64,000 nucleotides of DNA from Dactylorhiza incarnata (GCA_033032865.1 JAWHQI010000121.1:4960001-5024000); one strand, 5' to 3'. Shown: positions 21,008 to 31,632, counted from the first letter of the stretch. Numbers and translations: made by a program. Notes: generated from the sequence alone by a model not told the origin.

Positions 21008-21228
21008 ATATAGATACACAGTATACTAGAGAATTCAGATTGGCCCTTCAATAGCATTACATAATTCCAAGTATTAATATACATGTATCTATAGATTATA
21101 CATATCTATCTATTATCTATATATACAAAGTATACTAGAAAATCCAGATTTGGCCCTTCAATAGAATTACATAATTCCAAGTATAAATATACGTGCATGT
21201 AAATATTATACATATCTATCTATATATA
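21008..21228. repeat. Tandem duplication, two units of about 110 bp
   Basis: Both units contain AGTATACTAGA, then TGGCCCTTCAATAG, then ATTACATAATTCCAAGTAT, then TATACATATCTATCTAT. They differ at about a tenth of positions by eye. Confidence 0.85.
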
Positions 21229-21238
21229 TCTGTGTGTG

Positions 21239-21739
21239 TAGGGCTGATTTCGAGTTGAGTTTGAGCGGTTTCGGTTGGGCTCAAAATCGAAAATTTTGAG
21301 TTAAACTTGACTCGAAATCGAAATTATTTTGAGTCGAGTTGGCTCTACTCAAAATTACTCGATTCCGAGCCGCCTTGAAATGGAATCGAGTCGGCTCGAA
21401 ATGAAATTGAGTCGGCTCAAAATTGAGTAATTTTTCTTTATTTTGAGTCAGCTCGAAATTAAATTGTCTCAAAATTGTGTAAATGAAGTCTTTTTAAGAC
21501 TTTAATCCCTTAGTTTAGGTTTAGACGTTAGTGTTTTTTTATTTTAAAATAATATGTTAATAAGTACATAATATTCTAATCAATTCGAGTTGATTCGAAT
21601 CATATTTCGAGCGATCCAGGGCAAGCTCGAAATGAACTCGAAATGTGATTCAGGTCAAATTGAGTCGACTCAAATTGAGTCGAATCATTCGAGCGATTTT
21701 CGAGCGACTTCCGAGTTTCGAATAATATTCTCAGCCCTA
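21239..21739. mobile_element. hAT-like MITE, 501 bp
   Basis: Perfect 9-bp inverted ends TAGGGCTGA…TCAGCCCTA. The 8-bp flanks TGTGTGTG and CGTGTGCG are a degenerate match, consistent with an old hAT TSD. The interior is full of short inverted GAGTCGA/TCGACTC and GAAATCG motifs, typical of hAT-type MITEs whose subterminal motifs have amplified. No coding capacity. Confidence 0.8.
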
Positions 21740-22459
21740 CGTGTGCGTGCGTGTATATAATCATTTTTCTTTCTATATTTTCTCATACAAAAACTAACTT
21801 GAAAAATATTATTGCAAAACTTCAAGTCTACATGATACCTATGGATGTTATGCTAATTATGGCCATTATTAGAATTCTTTACACGAATTCGGCGACTGCC
21901 TCCTCCAAGATAGAATCAATCTGAAAAACACATCTTCTTCAACACGAGCGAGCTCACCTGAGACACCTGTGAGAGTTTGCGAGTACTATACAATTCAGAT
22001 ATAGCTTGTGCGAGTACAACTCCTGTATTTTCCAGTGCTCTGCTCTCCTTGTACTGCCTTTTTGCTTTCTCCTGTAGCTCTTTTCTGTTGCCTGCCTATT
22101 TCTCCTGTACCCGACAATGTACCAAGTTGCCATTGCGGAGATCCTTAGGATCCATAACATTGACACGGACCATGTACCAGGTTTCCATGGTGTTTGGACT
22201 TAAGGTTGGGCGCTTTAAGTTTGAAGTAGTCCGAAAGCCACCTAGTCCTACGGGGATTTGATCATCATGGTCAACTACTTCATCGAAGGGGAGGCAACCA
22301 ATCTCGGGTTTGTCTCCTCTATCACCCAGCTTGTACAGTGCTAACGGGGGGATAATTATTCTCTCACCCAACCTCCCATTGGTCATCCCAACCGTGCTCC
22401 TAAGCACTGCCCTGAGTTCATCCCATTGATGCCACAACGATGGAATAACTTCCATCATC
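21740..22459. other. Unassigned stretch
   Basis: No transposon edge or gene was recognised. A 130-residue minus-strand open frame (22096-22488) has no motif I know. It may be the 5' part of the Tat-like element that follows. Confidence 0.3.
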
Positions 22460-22533
22460 AATGCCCACCTCCACCTCGTCATTTCCATTAGATAAGATCA
22501 CCACGACCTCATTCCCCTTCACAGAACAGGTCT

Positions 22534-22860
22534 GTGCAACTTCTACCACAAGTACTGCCACCTGTACCTTTGCATGCTCGTCCCATCCAATCCTCTGCTC
22601 CTCGTTCATTCAGATACAATGATACTCAAGAGCAGTATACAGACCAGATCCTTCCCATAGAGGATGCTTGTCCAGATCATCCAAAAGCAACTGGGCTTCA
22701 GGAAACCTCCACCTCTGAAAGATGAATATGGGAATCATAATTGGGAGCTCTTTTGTGAGTTACACAAGGATGTTGGACACAATATAAAGAGTTGTTGAGT
22801 TCTTTGGGGTCTGGTTGAGAAAGTGCTGAAGGGTCATGCTACAGGAGTATGTTGCTCGAA
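22534..22860 (+). pseudogene. Tat-type Gag C-terminus
   Basis: An in-frame segment reads PPPLKDEYGNHNWELFCELH then KDVGHNIKSC, matching the Tat/Ogre Gag tail with its CxxH…GH…C zinc-like motif. A stop codon follows the last cysteine. The preceding frame 22534-22725 is proline-rich linker. Confidence 0.6.
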
Positions 22861-23061
22861 AATCTGATGATAAGTCTGTTTCCATCAAGGGTAAGGAAGT
22901 AGCTGAAAGTACACCTCGCCTGACAGTGAGAGTGCATTGAGCAAGAAGATGTTGGCTCTCTTGGCAGCATCAATTGCGTTTGTGAGTGCATTGAGCATGA
23001 TAATGTCGGCGCTTAGGGACGACTAAATTGCATTCATGGACGAGCTAACCTTGAGTTTAGC

Positions 23062-23396
23062 GTGGGGCGGGCCTATCATCGAGACTCTGCTTCCACCTCC
23101 CAGACCACTCTACTGAGGGGAGATGTCACCTTTGGTGAGGTAGATCTCTCTAAAACTGCCCACCCCTTTAGCGATGCGGTTGTTGTTCTAGGTCATTTAC
23201 TGTATCGAATCCTCATCAACACCGGTAGTTTTGTCAACATCCTCTTCATACCTGCATTTGAGGCCATGAGCACTGGAAAGAAGCTCCAGGCCTGCAGCTG
23301 CCCTCTCTTTGAATTCGCAGAGGAGAGGAAAGAGATCGAGGGGAGCGTCAATCTCTCCGTCACTATGTGCGGTGTTACTCGACAGAGCATATTTGT

Positions 23397-23427
<31 letters not shown>

Positions 23428-23472
23428 CGGACGCCTCAATTGTTACAATGCCATCTTGGCGAGCTCTTCTGA
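23062..23472 (+). pseudogene. Tat-type protease
   Basis: The frame includes TFGEVDLSKTAHPFSDAVVV and RILINTGSFVNILFIPAFEAM. This aligns with the Gypsy aspartic protease core VDTGSSVNILF of Tat elements. The catalytic D is replaced (INTGS), so it is inactive. The frame ends in a run of 31 G that encodes poly-glycine. Confidence 0.75.
23397..23427. repeat. G31 homopolymer
   Basis: Thirty-one consecutive G, at the end of the protease remnant. It could form stacked G-quadruplexes. A length or assembly artefact is possible. Confidence 0.9.
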
Positions 23473-23535
23473 AAGAGTACCAAGCCGCCGTCTCCATGTA
23501 CTATCAAACTCCGAAGTTTGACATTGGGTGGGTGA

Positions 23536-23557
23536 GGGGGGGGGGGGGGGGGGGGGG
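23536..23557. repeat. G22 homopolymer
   Basis: Twenty-two consecutive G about 110 bp after the first tract, on the same strand. Confidence 0.9.
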
Positions 23558-23589
23558 AGCAGTTTAGGGTTCCCAACGACCCTCGAGTT

Positions 23590-24655
23590 GTGGGGGATTG
23601 CTATGTTAGCTCAGTCAACATGATCGAGACCCAAGGAGCTGATAGAGACAGAGCTCACCTGGATGCTGCTCAGGTCATCCAAAGCGTTCCGGTCGAAGTA
23701 GGAGTCGAAGATAGGGTACTTTCCATCAATGTTGAGTTGAGAGTGAAAGATGAAGTCCCACTTATCAAATGTTTACTAGACAACTTGGACATCTTTTCCT
23801 TGTCAGCAACCGACATGCCTAGGGTGGATCCCGATGTGACCTGTCATCGCCTCAACGTTGATCCTACTTTCAAGCCTATCAAGCAAAAGAAGCGGGTGTG
23901 TGGTACTGTGGTGACAACTTTGGCGGAGCCTATCTGGGAAGAAGTTGTAAAACCCCTTAAGACGAACTTTGTTAAGTAGATCCAATACCCCGAGTTAGTT
24001 TCTAATGTTGTAATGGTGAAAAAAGTCCGATGATAAGTGAACGTGCATAGATTTTATCAAATTTAATACAGTCTTCCCTAAGAATTGTTATTTCTGGCCT
24101 TAGATAGATTCTCTAGTTGACTCTGCTGTGGGGTTTTCTATCATGAGTTTTTGAGATGCTTTTTCAGGATATCATCAAATCCGGATGCATATCCCTGACA
24201 TCACTCACACATCATTTATTATGAATGTCAGACATTTCTATTACCGCGTTATGCCTTTTGGTTTCCAGAACGTCGACGCTACCTATCAACATATGATGGA
24301 CCATGTCTTTAAAAATCAGAAAGAGCGTAATCCGAAAGTGTACATAGATGGCATCTTCATTAAGAGTCGGAAACTCAAAGATCATATTCGTGATCTTAAT
24401 GATACATTTTCAACACCGAGGAAGTACAAAGTGAGACTCAATATGTCAAATTATGTTTTTGGTGCGCGCAATGGAAAATTTTCGGGACATTTATTAACAC
24501 CCAATGGCCTCGAACCTAATCCAAATAAAGTGAGTTATTTTGAACATGACATCTCCTCGGACTCCAAAAGAAGTGTAACTTTTAATGGGGAAGAACTTGT
24601 GGGACTTAACCACTTTATTTTACGATCAGGCAATAAATGTGCCACATTCTTCTAA
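23590..24655 (+). pseudogene. Tat-type reverse transcriptase
   Basis: The first frame (23590-23979) has NLDIFSLSATDMPRVDPDVT and HRLNVDPTFKPIKQKKR, the conserved lead-in to Tat RT. The second frame (24185-24655) has FYYRVMPFGFQNVDATYQHM and VYIDGIFIKS, where YVDDMLVKS is expected. The catalytic DD is thus changed to DG. Between them the sequence contains stops. The protein is inactive. Confidence 0.8.
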
Positions 24656-24762
24656 ACTCTCCGATGAGCATCAAAATTCGAATGGACCGAAGATTTTGAC
24701 AGGGTCTTCGAAGAGATTAAAAACAATTAACCCCCACTCCCTCTTGTAGAGTCCTTGGAGGC

Positions 24763-24776
24763 GGGGGGGGGGGGGG
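24763..24776. repeat. G14 homopolymer
   Basis: Fourteen consecutive G, the third G tract in the same degenerate element and the same strand. Confidence 0.85.
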
Positions 24777-24829
24777 ATCTATTGGTATATCTTGGAGTTG
24801 GACCCATCATTGGTTCGATAGGAAGGGAA

Positions 24830-25142
24830 GAAACAATTTCCAATTTACTATGTGAGTAGGGTACTAAAGGATGCAGAGACTAGACATCCCATACTTGGAA
24901 AACCAGCCCTGACTTTGATCATTTCGGCACAGAGACTTCGTCTCTATTATCAATGTCATTCAATACAGGTTGTCACTAACCATCCTTTGAGAACTATTCT
25001 TAAGAAGTCAGAGCATTTTGGAAGATTAACAAACTGGGCAATAGACCTTGGAGAATTCGATATTTCTTATGTTCGCGGGCTGCCATCAAAGCATACGTAC
25101 TCGTTGATTTCGTGGAAGAAGCTTCTGTTAAGTGGGAGGTAG
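24830..25142 (+). pseudogene. Tat-type RNase H
   Basis: The frame holds YYVSRVLKDAETRHPILGKP, IQVVTNHPLRTILKKSEHFG and LGEFDISYVRG, the usual Gypsy RNase H tail with the T(D/N)HPL motif changed at its acidic residue (N for D). It lies directly after the RT remnant. Confidence 0.75.
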
Positions 25143-25297
25143 CAACACCAATATCATAGACAATGTTCGTGGATGGAGCTTCTGACAAGAACTCATCAGG
25201 AGTTGCAGTAATATAAATCCAAACAGTGTTAAGACCGAGCAAGTCGTCAAATTATACATTTCAACTACAAACAATCATGCAAAATATGAAGCGTTAA
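25143..25297 (+). pseudogene. Second RNase H (Tat lineage), first part
   Basis: Reading across small lesions gives MFVDGASDKNSSGVAVI and a TNHAKYEAL-like segment, which match the additional plant-type RNase H (FVDGASNxxGSGAG, NNEAEYEAL) that marks Tat elements. It is cut at 25297 by an LTR element and resumes at 28704. Confidence 0.65.
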
Positions 25298-25550
25298 TGA
25301 TACGTCGTAATCATATCAAGAGCGCAAATAAAAAACATGCATTGCATTAAACGAAAGTAAAGATACAATCAGGAGATAACTTCTGTCAAGCATCCGGAGG
25401 ATGGGCCCTCCTTGGCACTCCACTCTCCAAGAGAGCCAAACATTCAAGATTCCAAAGATACATCATAACTCCCTAAGGGGCTCCTTATATAGATGGAGGC
25501 CCCACTACAGGACAAGACTACATGACTGAATACACATCGCATGCATATCA
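25298..25550 (-). repeat. Left LTR, 253 bp
   Basis: It is a copy of 28451-28703 with a reverse TATA (CTTATATAGA) near 25486. Both copies have the same length. Confidence 0.9.
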
Positions 25551-26254
25551 ATACATCCGTCCTGAAAAGCGACCTTGTCCTCAAGGTCGAGCCGGGCAAG
25601 GTCCCATTGACTCGTCGACGAGACTCAGACGGCTCATCTGGTGGGAGGACCAGGTGAAACATGAGAAGCTGGGAGGCGTAGCGACGGGATGGTTGTTGTA
25701 GAGTTGACACGGGACTTCCCAAGAGGAGAAGCAATGTCAGCCAGCAAAATATCTTATCCTCAAGGTCAAGCGAGGTGCACGCCAAATGGGCCAGGGCCTC
25801 GGTCGGAGGACATATGCTATGAAGACAGACGTCGGAGACCCATCCAGATCCTGAACAATGACTGTGGGGCCGGAGAATAGGTCTATGTGGCGTGGGTAGT
25901 GATGAGTGAGAAGGAATCCCGATGGGAAGTCTGGTCGAAGTGGGAGAGTGACCAGATGTGAGGGTAGGATAACAGTGGGCTCGAGAGATGTTTGAAGCTA
26001 GGAGACGAAAGATAAGAGAGCTGACAGGCGGGCGAGGGAATCCAAGAGACGGAGGGCAGCAAAAAAAGCATGTCGGAAGGCGAGCAAGGCGCTAGGTGTT
26101 GCCTATGTCAAGGATATGTCGGAAGGCGAGCAGATGAGAGGGAAACTGGTGGGAATCGAAGGGTGGAGGTGAATTTTGGGGTGCATGTCGTGGTCGGCAG
26201 CGTGAGAATGAAATCAGAAAAGGAGGAAATGCGGCAGTTCTAATGGTCGAAGAC

Positions 26255-26798
26255 TGTAACGACCCAGAAGCCGACGTTCGATCGGGACAACGTCCACCGA
26301 TCTAGCCTCAACTGGCATCGCTACCGGGCTGCAGCCCAAGCACCCCAACCCTTCTCCAGCCCACTGGCGGGTTGTTGGTGGCCCACAGCCTCCCTTTTGA
26401 TGAGCTAAACTCGATAGTCAAGCATGCACCACGGGGACTTCCCAGGAGGTCACCCATCCCAGTACTACTCCAACCCGAGCACGCTTAACTATGGAGTTCT
26501 TTCACTTCTCATCACCAATTGAGCTGCAGCTCAATTGGTGATGAGAAGTGAAAGAACTCCATAGTTAAGCGTGCTCGGGTTGGAGTAGTACTGGGATGGG
26601 TGACCTCCTGGGAAGTCCCCGTGGTGCATGCTTGACTATCGAGTTTAGCTCATCAAAAGGGAGGCTGTGGGCCACCAACAACCCGCCAGTGGGCTGGAGA
26701 AGGGTTGGGGTGCTTGGGCTGCAGCCCGGTAGCGATGCCAGTTGAGGCTAGATCGGTGGACGTTGTCCCGATCGAACGTCGGCTTCTGGGTCGTTACA
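26255..26798. repeat. Left 5S palindrome, 2 x 272 bp
   Basis: The symmetry centre is between 26526 and 26527 (GAGCTG/CAGCTC). I found no mismatch between the arms on reading them through. The 5S-like promoters point away from the centre. Confidence 0.9.
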
Positions 26799-26819
26799 AT
26801 AAAAAGTGCACTTTTTTTT

Positions 26820-27089
26820 TGTAACGTCCCAAGGCCCTAGACTTACCATCGGGACAACGTCCACCGACAGCCTCGCCTGGCGACCGTTACCGGGCTGCAG
26901 CCCAAGCACCCCAACCCCTCTCCAGCCCACAGGCGGGTTGTTGGTGGCCACAGCCTCCCTTTGGTGAGAAGTGATCCAGTTAAGCGCCTCTACGGGGCCT
27001 TCCCAGGAGGTCACCCATCCCAGTACTACTCCAGCCCGAGCACGCTTAACTATATAGTTCTTTCACTTCTCATCACCAATTGAGCTGCA
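26820..27089 (-). mobile_element. Cassandra-like solo LTR, minus strand
   Basis: It begins TGTAACGTCCC, ends TTGAGCTGCA and carries a 5S-like core on the minus strand. It lies between CTTTTTTTT and CTTTTTATT, so CTTTT is the probable TSD. It is more diverged from both palindromes than they are from each other and lacks a bounded second arm. Confidence 0.75.
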
Positions 27090-27097
27090 CTTTTTAT

Positions 27098-27633
27098 TGT
27101 AACGACCCAGCTTTGGCGTTCGAGCGGGACCCAGTCCACGATCTGTCCTCAGCTGGCATCGCTACCGGGCTGCAGCCCAAGCACCCCAACCCTTCTCCGC
27201 CCACTGGCGGGTTGTTGGTGGCCACAGCCTCCCTTTTGATGAGCTAAACTCGATAGTCAAGCATGCACCACGGGGACTTCCCAGGAGGTCACCCATCCCA
27301 GTACTACTCCAACCCGAGCACGCTTAACTATGGAGTTCTTTCACTTCTCATCACCAATTGAGCTGCAGCTCAATTGGTGATGAGAAGTGAAAGAACTCCA
27401 TAGTTAAGCGTGCTCGGGTTGGAGTAGTACTGTGATGGGTGACCTCCTGGGAAGTCCCCGTGGTGCATGCTTGACTATCGAGTTTAGCTCATCAAAAGGG
27501 AGGCTGTGGCCACCAACAACCCGCCAGTGGGCGGAGAAGGGTTGGGGTGCTTGGGCTGCAGCCCGGTAGCGATGCCAGCTGAGGACAGATCGTGGACTGG
27601 GTCCCGCTCGAACGCCAAAGCTGGGTCGTTACA
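27098..27633. repeat. Right 5S palindrome, 2 x 268 bp
   Basis: The centre is between 27365 and 27366. One mismatch was seen between the arms (ACTGTGATGGG against the complement of CCATCCCAGT). The outer part differs from the left palindrome, for example CAGCTTTGGCG for CAGAAGCCGACG. Confidence 0.9.
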
Positions 27634-28149
27634 AAGACCCACAGAGGGGTGGCAGTGGGATGGATGGAGGAGGCTCGTTGGGAAGTAAAGTAGTGGGCCG
27701 GGGCTGTAAGGGGGCATGTGGAAGAAGACGATGAAGAAGCTCAAGCGCCATGACGAGGAGAGTATCCAGGGCTACTTCAACTCTATCGCAGTGAGCATGC
27801 ATTGAGTCTGGAAGGAGAGCCATCGTGGAAAAAGGGGGAGTGCCAACAGAAAGTAGTAGGAGGTTCTGGAGGACTGCTAGAAAGCTGCAGAAGCCACAAG
27901 AGGGCTGCCGGGATGCTGGTAGGCCGCTGGAGGTGCAGCCGGACACGGCTGGAGAAGGAGAAGAGCCGGTTGGTAGGCCACTAGAATCACATGAGAAGAA
28001 GAAGATCAGTAGCGTAAGTCGTTAGATGTCGTTGCAAAATCGTGGAGGTCGAAGATGCGGGAGTCGGTCGATGCAGAAGTCGGGGAATCCGGAAGTCGTG
28101 GAATGCAGAAGGCGTGGAACAACTGGAGTCGTCGCTGGCGATGGGCGTC

Positions 28150-28400
28150 GGAATAGGCGGAACTGTTATCCTTAGATGCCACTGGAATAGGCGGAAGACA
28201 AACTCGGCCGCTGGAAGAGGCGGAAGGCGGCCACTGGCGTTGGAATCATCGTCGGATGGAATCGTCACATCGGTGGATGCCGCTGGAAGAGATGGAAGAC
28301 AGACTCTGCCACTGGAATAGGCGGATGATGGACGATGCCGTTGGAATCGTCATAGGATGGAGTCGTCGTCGTTAGATGCCACTGGAACAGGGGAGGAGTG
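28150..28400. repeat. Degenerate tandem repeat in LTR-element interior
   Basis: Recurrent CCACTGGAATAGGCGGAA and CGTTGGAATCGTC units lie between the 5S unit and the right LTR. They keep several frames open but show no protein motif. Confidence 0.6.
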
Positions 28401-28434
28401 ACAATTAGGGTTTTGCAGGAAACCCTAAATGATG

Positions 28435-28448
28435 GGCAGGTCAGACCA
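28435..28448 (-). other. Primer-binding site, tRNA-Tyr-like
   Basis: On the minus strand TGGTCTGACCTGCC lies two bases after the LTR end. It matches the complement of the tRNA-Tyr 3' end (TGGTCCGACCTACC) except at two positions. Confidence 0.6.
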
Positions 28449-28450
28449 AT

Positions 28451-28703
28451 TGATACGTCGTAATCGTATCAAAAGCGCGGATAAGATACTTGCATTGCAT
28501 TAAACGAAAGTAAAGAGACAATCAGGAGATAACTCCTGTCAAGCATTCAGAGGCTGAGTCCTCCTTGACACTCCACTCTCCAAGAGAGCCAAACATTCAA
28601 GACTCCAAATATACATCATACCTCCATAAGGGGCTCCTTATATAGACGGAGGCTCCACTACAGGACAAGACTACATGACTGGATACACCTCGCGTGCATA
28701 TCA
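28451..28703 (-). repeat. Right LTR, 253 bp
   Basis: Partner of 25298-25550, with scattered substitutions. The Tat second RNase H sequence resumes immediately to its right. Confidence 0.9.
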
Positions 28704-28878
28704 GTTGTCTGTCAGAATGAGGTTTGCTTTGTAGTTAGGTGTAGATGATGTTGAAGTACGAACAGATTCATTATTAATGAAGTCGCAAGCCATAGGCGAT
28801 TTTGAGACAAAAGGCTATCGTCAAACAATATTTAGAGGTGGCTCAAAGAGAGATTAGGAGTTTCTAGACTTTCGATAT
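28704..28878 (+). pseudogene. Second RNase H (Tat lineage), second part
   Basis: A frame with IGDFETKGYR resembles the Tat RNase H segment (…VTGEYEARDPRM). It is the continuation of 25143-25297 after the inserted LTR element. It has stops and is cut at 28878 by the chromovirus. Confidence 0.5.
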
Positions 28879-28883
28879 GCAAC

Positions 28884-29203
28884 TGATAGGATCTGCTAGG
28901 GCAACTAGAGAAAGTAGAGACTAGAGAGGAAGAAGACGGCTAGGGTTTGCTAGAAAAGAAAATACCTGAAATAATTATGCATGAGAACCAAAGGAGGGGG
29001 AAAGGGGTATTTAAGTGAACCCCTCCCCCTAGGGGCCGGCCGGCCCCAAGTGAGGGCTGAACCGGTGCGGTTCAGCCCTCCTCCTCTTAAATAATTAATG
29101 GCGGGCTGAACCGGATGGTTCAACCCGGTCTTTTCCCGGCGCTCCTTTTGGCCTTCTGGCGTATTTGAATCCTCGAAAGCGCATGCCGTCCGGGGGCATA
29201 ACA
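28884..29203 (-). repeat. Chromovirus 3' LTR
   Basis: TGATAGGATCTGC…GGGGGCATAACA, 320 bp. The last residues of Pol (MPPDGMRFRGFKYARR…) are encoded inside it. Confidence 0.95.
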
Positions 29204-30123
29204 TTCGCCTCCCCATCAAGAGCCAGCTTGTCCTCAAGCGGAAAGTCTGGGAAGAACTCCCGGAACTCCAGGAAATCCACCCATATGTTGTGGGCCTCGG
29301 ACAAATCCTTCCACTTGACCAGAACTTCTGAGCGGTACTCCGTGCCATGTCTCTTCCAGCGGGACAGCAGTATATCCTCAGAACTGGGGCGTAGCACACC
29401 AGTTGTGGTAGCCTCGGGGAGGGAGGGAGTCACAGTGACCGCCTCTCCCAGCTTCTTCTTCAGCAGCGACACATGGAACGTGGGATGAATTCTGGACCCC
29501 TCAGGAAGAGCGAGAGTGTAAGCAACCGGTCCCACCCAATGAGTGATGCGGAACGGGCCATAGAACCGGGGGGCTAACTTCTGATTGGCCCGGCGAGCAA
29601 CTGAAAGCTGTCTGTACGGCTGGAGACATAGAAAGACCTCGTCCCCTACCTGAAATGTCCGCTCCGTCCGGTGTTTGTCAGCCTGTAACTTCATCCGGTC
29701 CTGGGCGGCACGGAGATTGTCCCGCAGGAGAACCAAGGTCTGATCTCTGTCCCGTAGAGCTCGATCCACTGCTGGAAGAGCTGTGCTACCCGGCTCATAG
29801 GACCGGAGAGAAGGTGGTGGATGCCCGTAGACAACCTCGAACGGAGTGATCCGACCGGCTGTGTGAAACGAAGTGTTATAGCAATACTCCGCCCAAGGTA
29901 ACCATCGTGTCCAAGAACGGGGCTCATCCATGACGAAGCAGCGGAGGTACGTTTCTACCCCCCTATTGAGGACCTCGGTCTGACCATCCATCTGCGGGTG
30001 ATGCGCCGTGCTCATACGTAATCGGGTACCCTGTAGCCGAAACAGCTCCTGCCAGAAATTGCTAATAAATACCGGATCGCGGTCGGAGATGATCGAACTC
30101 GGAAGGCCATGTAGACGCACCAC
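29095..30123 (-). pseudogene. Chromovirus integrase C-terminal half and chromodomain
   Basis: This 342-residue frame continues the 30190-31632 frame after an in-frame stop. It has the core motifs IISDRDPVFISNFWQELF and HHPQMDGQTEVLNRGVETYL (second D and E of the DDE triad), the module PYRQLSVARRANQKLAPRFY, and a chromodomain with EVLVKWKDLSEAHNIWVDF then FFPDFPLEDKLAL. It would insert cDNA into chromatin. It ends about 110 bp inside the LTR. No internal lesion is seen within this frame. Confidence 0.9.
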
Positions 30124-30189
30124 CTCCCGGGCAAAAAGATCGGCAACGGTCTCCGCGGAGTACGGGTGGCTGAGGGCGAGAAAGTGGCC

Positions 30190-31632
30190 TTATTTGGACA
30201 GCTTGTCCACGACGACCAAGATCACGGTCTTGCCCTGCGATCGGGGCAACCCGTCGATGAAGTACATCGAGACCGTCTCCCAAATGTGCTGAGGAATCTC
30301 CAAGGGCGTTAGCAGCCCAGCAGGTGAGGTCGTCTCGTACTTCTTGCGCTGGCACATGTCACACTGTTGTACGAACCGCTGAGCATCGCGGCGCAATCCC
30401 TTCCAATAAACGTTGGCTCGTAGCCGCTGGAGGGTACGGAGCACCCCGGCATGGCCTCCGGTCGGGGACGAGTGGAACTCCTGCAACATAACCTCCTTCC
30501 ATGTAGAAGAAACGGGAATGACCACCCTCCCGTGGTAGTACAGGTGCCCGCCAACCAGCTGGTAGCCTGGAGGAGTGGGTTGGCCCTGGGACAAGGCCTC
30601 CACAATCGGTTGGAGCTCGGGGTCCGCGGCGACCTCCCTCTGAATGTCATCAAAGGACTCAATCAGTGGCCCCGACAGGTGGAAGATGGTGCTCTCTGGT
30701 AGGCGGGACAGGGCGTCGGCCACCACGTTTTCCTTGCCCTGTTTGTACACGATCTCATAATCATACCCCAGCAGCTTGGTCAGCCACTTCTGTTGGAGAG
30801 GGGATGCCAGTCTCTGATCCAAGAAGTACTTCAGGCTCTGGTGGTCAGTGCGTGCTTTAAAATGGTGGCCCAGCAGGTATGGGCGCCATAGCGTCACGAC
30901 ATGTAAGATCGCCAACATCTCTTTCTCGTACGTGGAGAGGCCCAGGGTCCGAGGTGCCAAGGCCTTGCTGAAATAAGCCAACGGCCTCCCCTCTTGCATC
31001 AAAACCGCCCCAATGCCAACTCCGGAGGCATCCGTCTCCAAGACGAACTCCTTGGTGAAATCCGGCAGGGCGAGCACCGGTGTGGTCGTCATGGCCTCCT
31101 TGAGAGCGGAGAAGGCCCGCTCGGCTTCATCATGCCAGGTAAAGGACTCCTTGTGGAGGAGCTGGGTAAGAGGGCGTGCCAGCTTACCATAGTCCTTCAC
31201 AAACCTCCGGTAGTAACCAGTCAGGCCCAGAAAGCCTCGTAGCGCCCGCACTGTAGTGGGCCGCGGCCACTCCACCATGCTCTCGATCTTCTTTGGGTCC
31301 GCCCTGACCCCCTGGGCCGAAACCAGATGACCCAAGTACTCCACCTCTGGTTGCCCAAACGAGCACTTCGACAGCTTAGCGTAGAACTGATGCTGCCGCA
31401 GGATAGTAAGAACCTGCGCCACGTGCTCGAGGTGCTCCTCCCATGTCCGACTGTAGATCAGGATATCATCAAAGAAAATGAGCACCGATCGCCGAAGAAG
31501 CGACCGAAAGGTCTCATTCATCACCGCCTGGAAGGTCGATGGGGCATTGGAGAGCCCAAAGGGCATCACCAAGAACTCATAATACTCATCGTGCGTGCGA
31601 AACGCGGTCTTGTGGATGTCTTCCGTCTTCAT
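30190..31632 (-). pseudogene. Chromovirus RT, RNase H and integrase N-terminus
   Basis: A 480-residue frame. It holds RT motifs FLVMPFGLSNAPSTFQAVMN and the catalytic VLIFFDDILIYS, RNase H with FVLETDASGVGIGAVLMQEG, RTDHQSLKYFLDQR and a DALSR motif, and the HHCC zinc region (HSSPTGGHAGV, CDMCQRKKYET). It stops at 30190-30192 where a Y codon of a KYGHF-like motif has become TAA; the next frame (29095-30123) is in the same phase. A 1-base loss near 31640 separates it from upstream RT. Confidence 0.9.

Larger units (their letters stand above)
26255..27633. mobile_element. Cassandra-like TRIM unit with palindromic ends carrying 5S sequence
   Basis: The unit begins TGTAACGACCC, ends GGGTCGTTACA and is flanked by AAGAC on both sides (26250-26254 and 27634-27638). 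The left 544 bp (26255-26798) and right 536 bp (27098-27633) are each near-perfect palindromes. Each arm holds a 5S rRNA-like promoter region (GTTAAGCGTGCTCGGG, GATGGGTGACCTCCTGGGAA), as in Cassandra LTRs. The two palindromes are joined by a palindrome of the type AAAAAGTGCACTTTTT, into which a solo Cassandra-like LTR (26820-27089) is inserted. Confidence 0.75.
25298..28703 (-). mobile_element. Non-autonomous LTR element carrying a 5S palindrome unit
   Basis: Two 253-bp LTRs (25298-25550 and 28451-28703, TGATACGTCGTAATC…GCATATCA) flank a 2.9-kb interior with no recognised gag or pol domain. At 25556-25590 the minus strand could encode a relic of a chromovirus Pol tail (LEDKVAF). The primer site 28435-28448 (TGGTCTGACCTGCC) is tRNA-Tyr-like. 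Flanks GTTAA and GTTGT are a poor TSD match. A 1.4-kb Cassandra-like unit is inserted at 26255-27633. Confidence 0.75.

Noticed and set aside
23397..23472. Poly-glycine protein segments
   Set aside because: Produced by the G homopolymer in a dead protease frame.
26410..27480. 5S rRNA genes
   Set aside because: Only the promoter-containing middle of 5S is conserved, flanked by TGTAAC…GTTACA; the 5' part of a 5S gene is missing. They are Cassandra-type.
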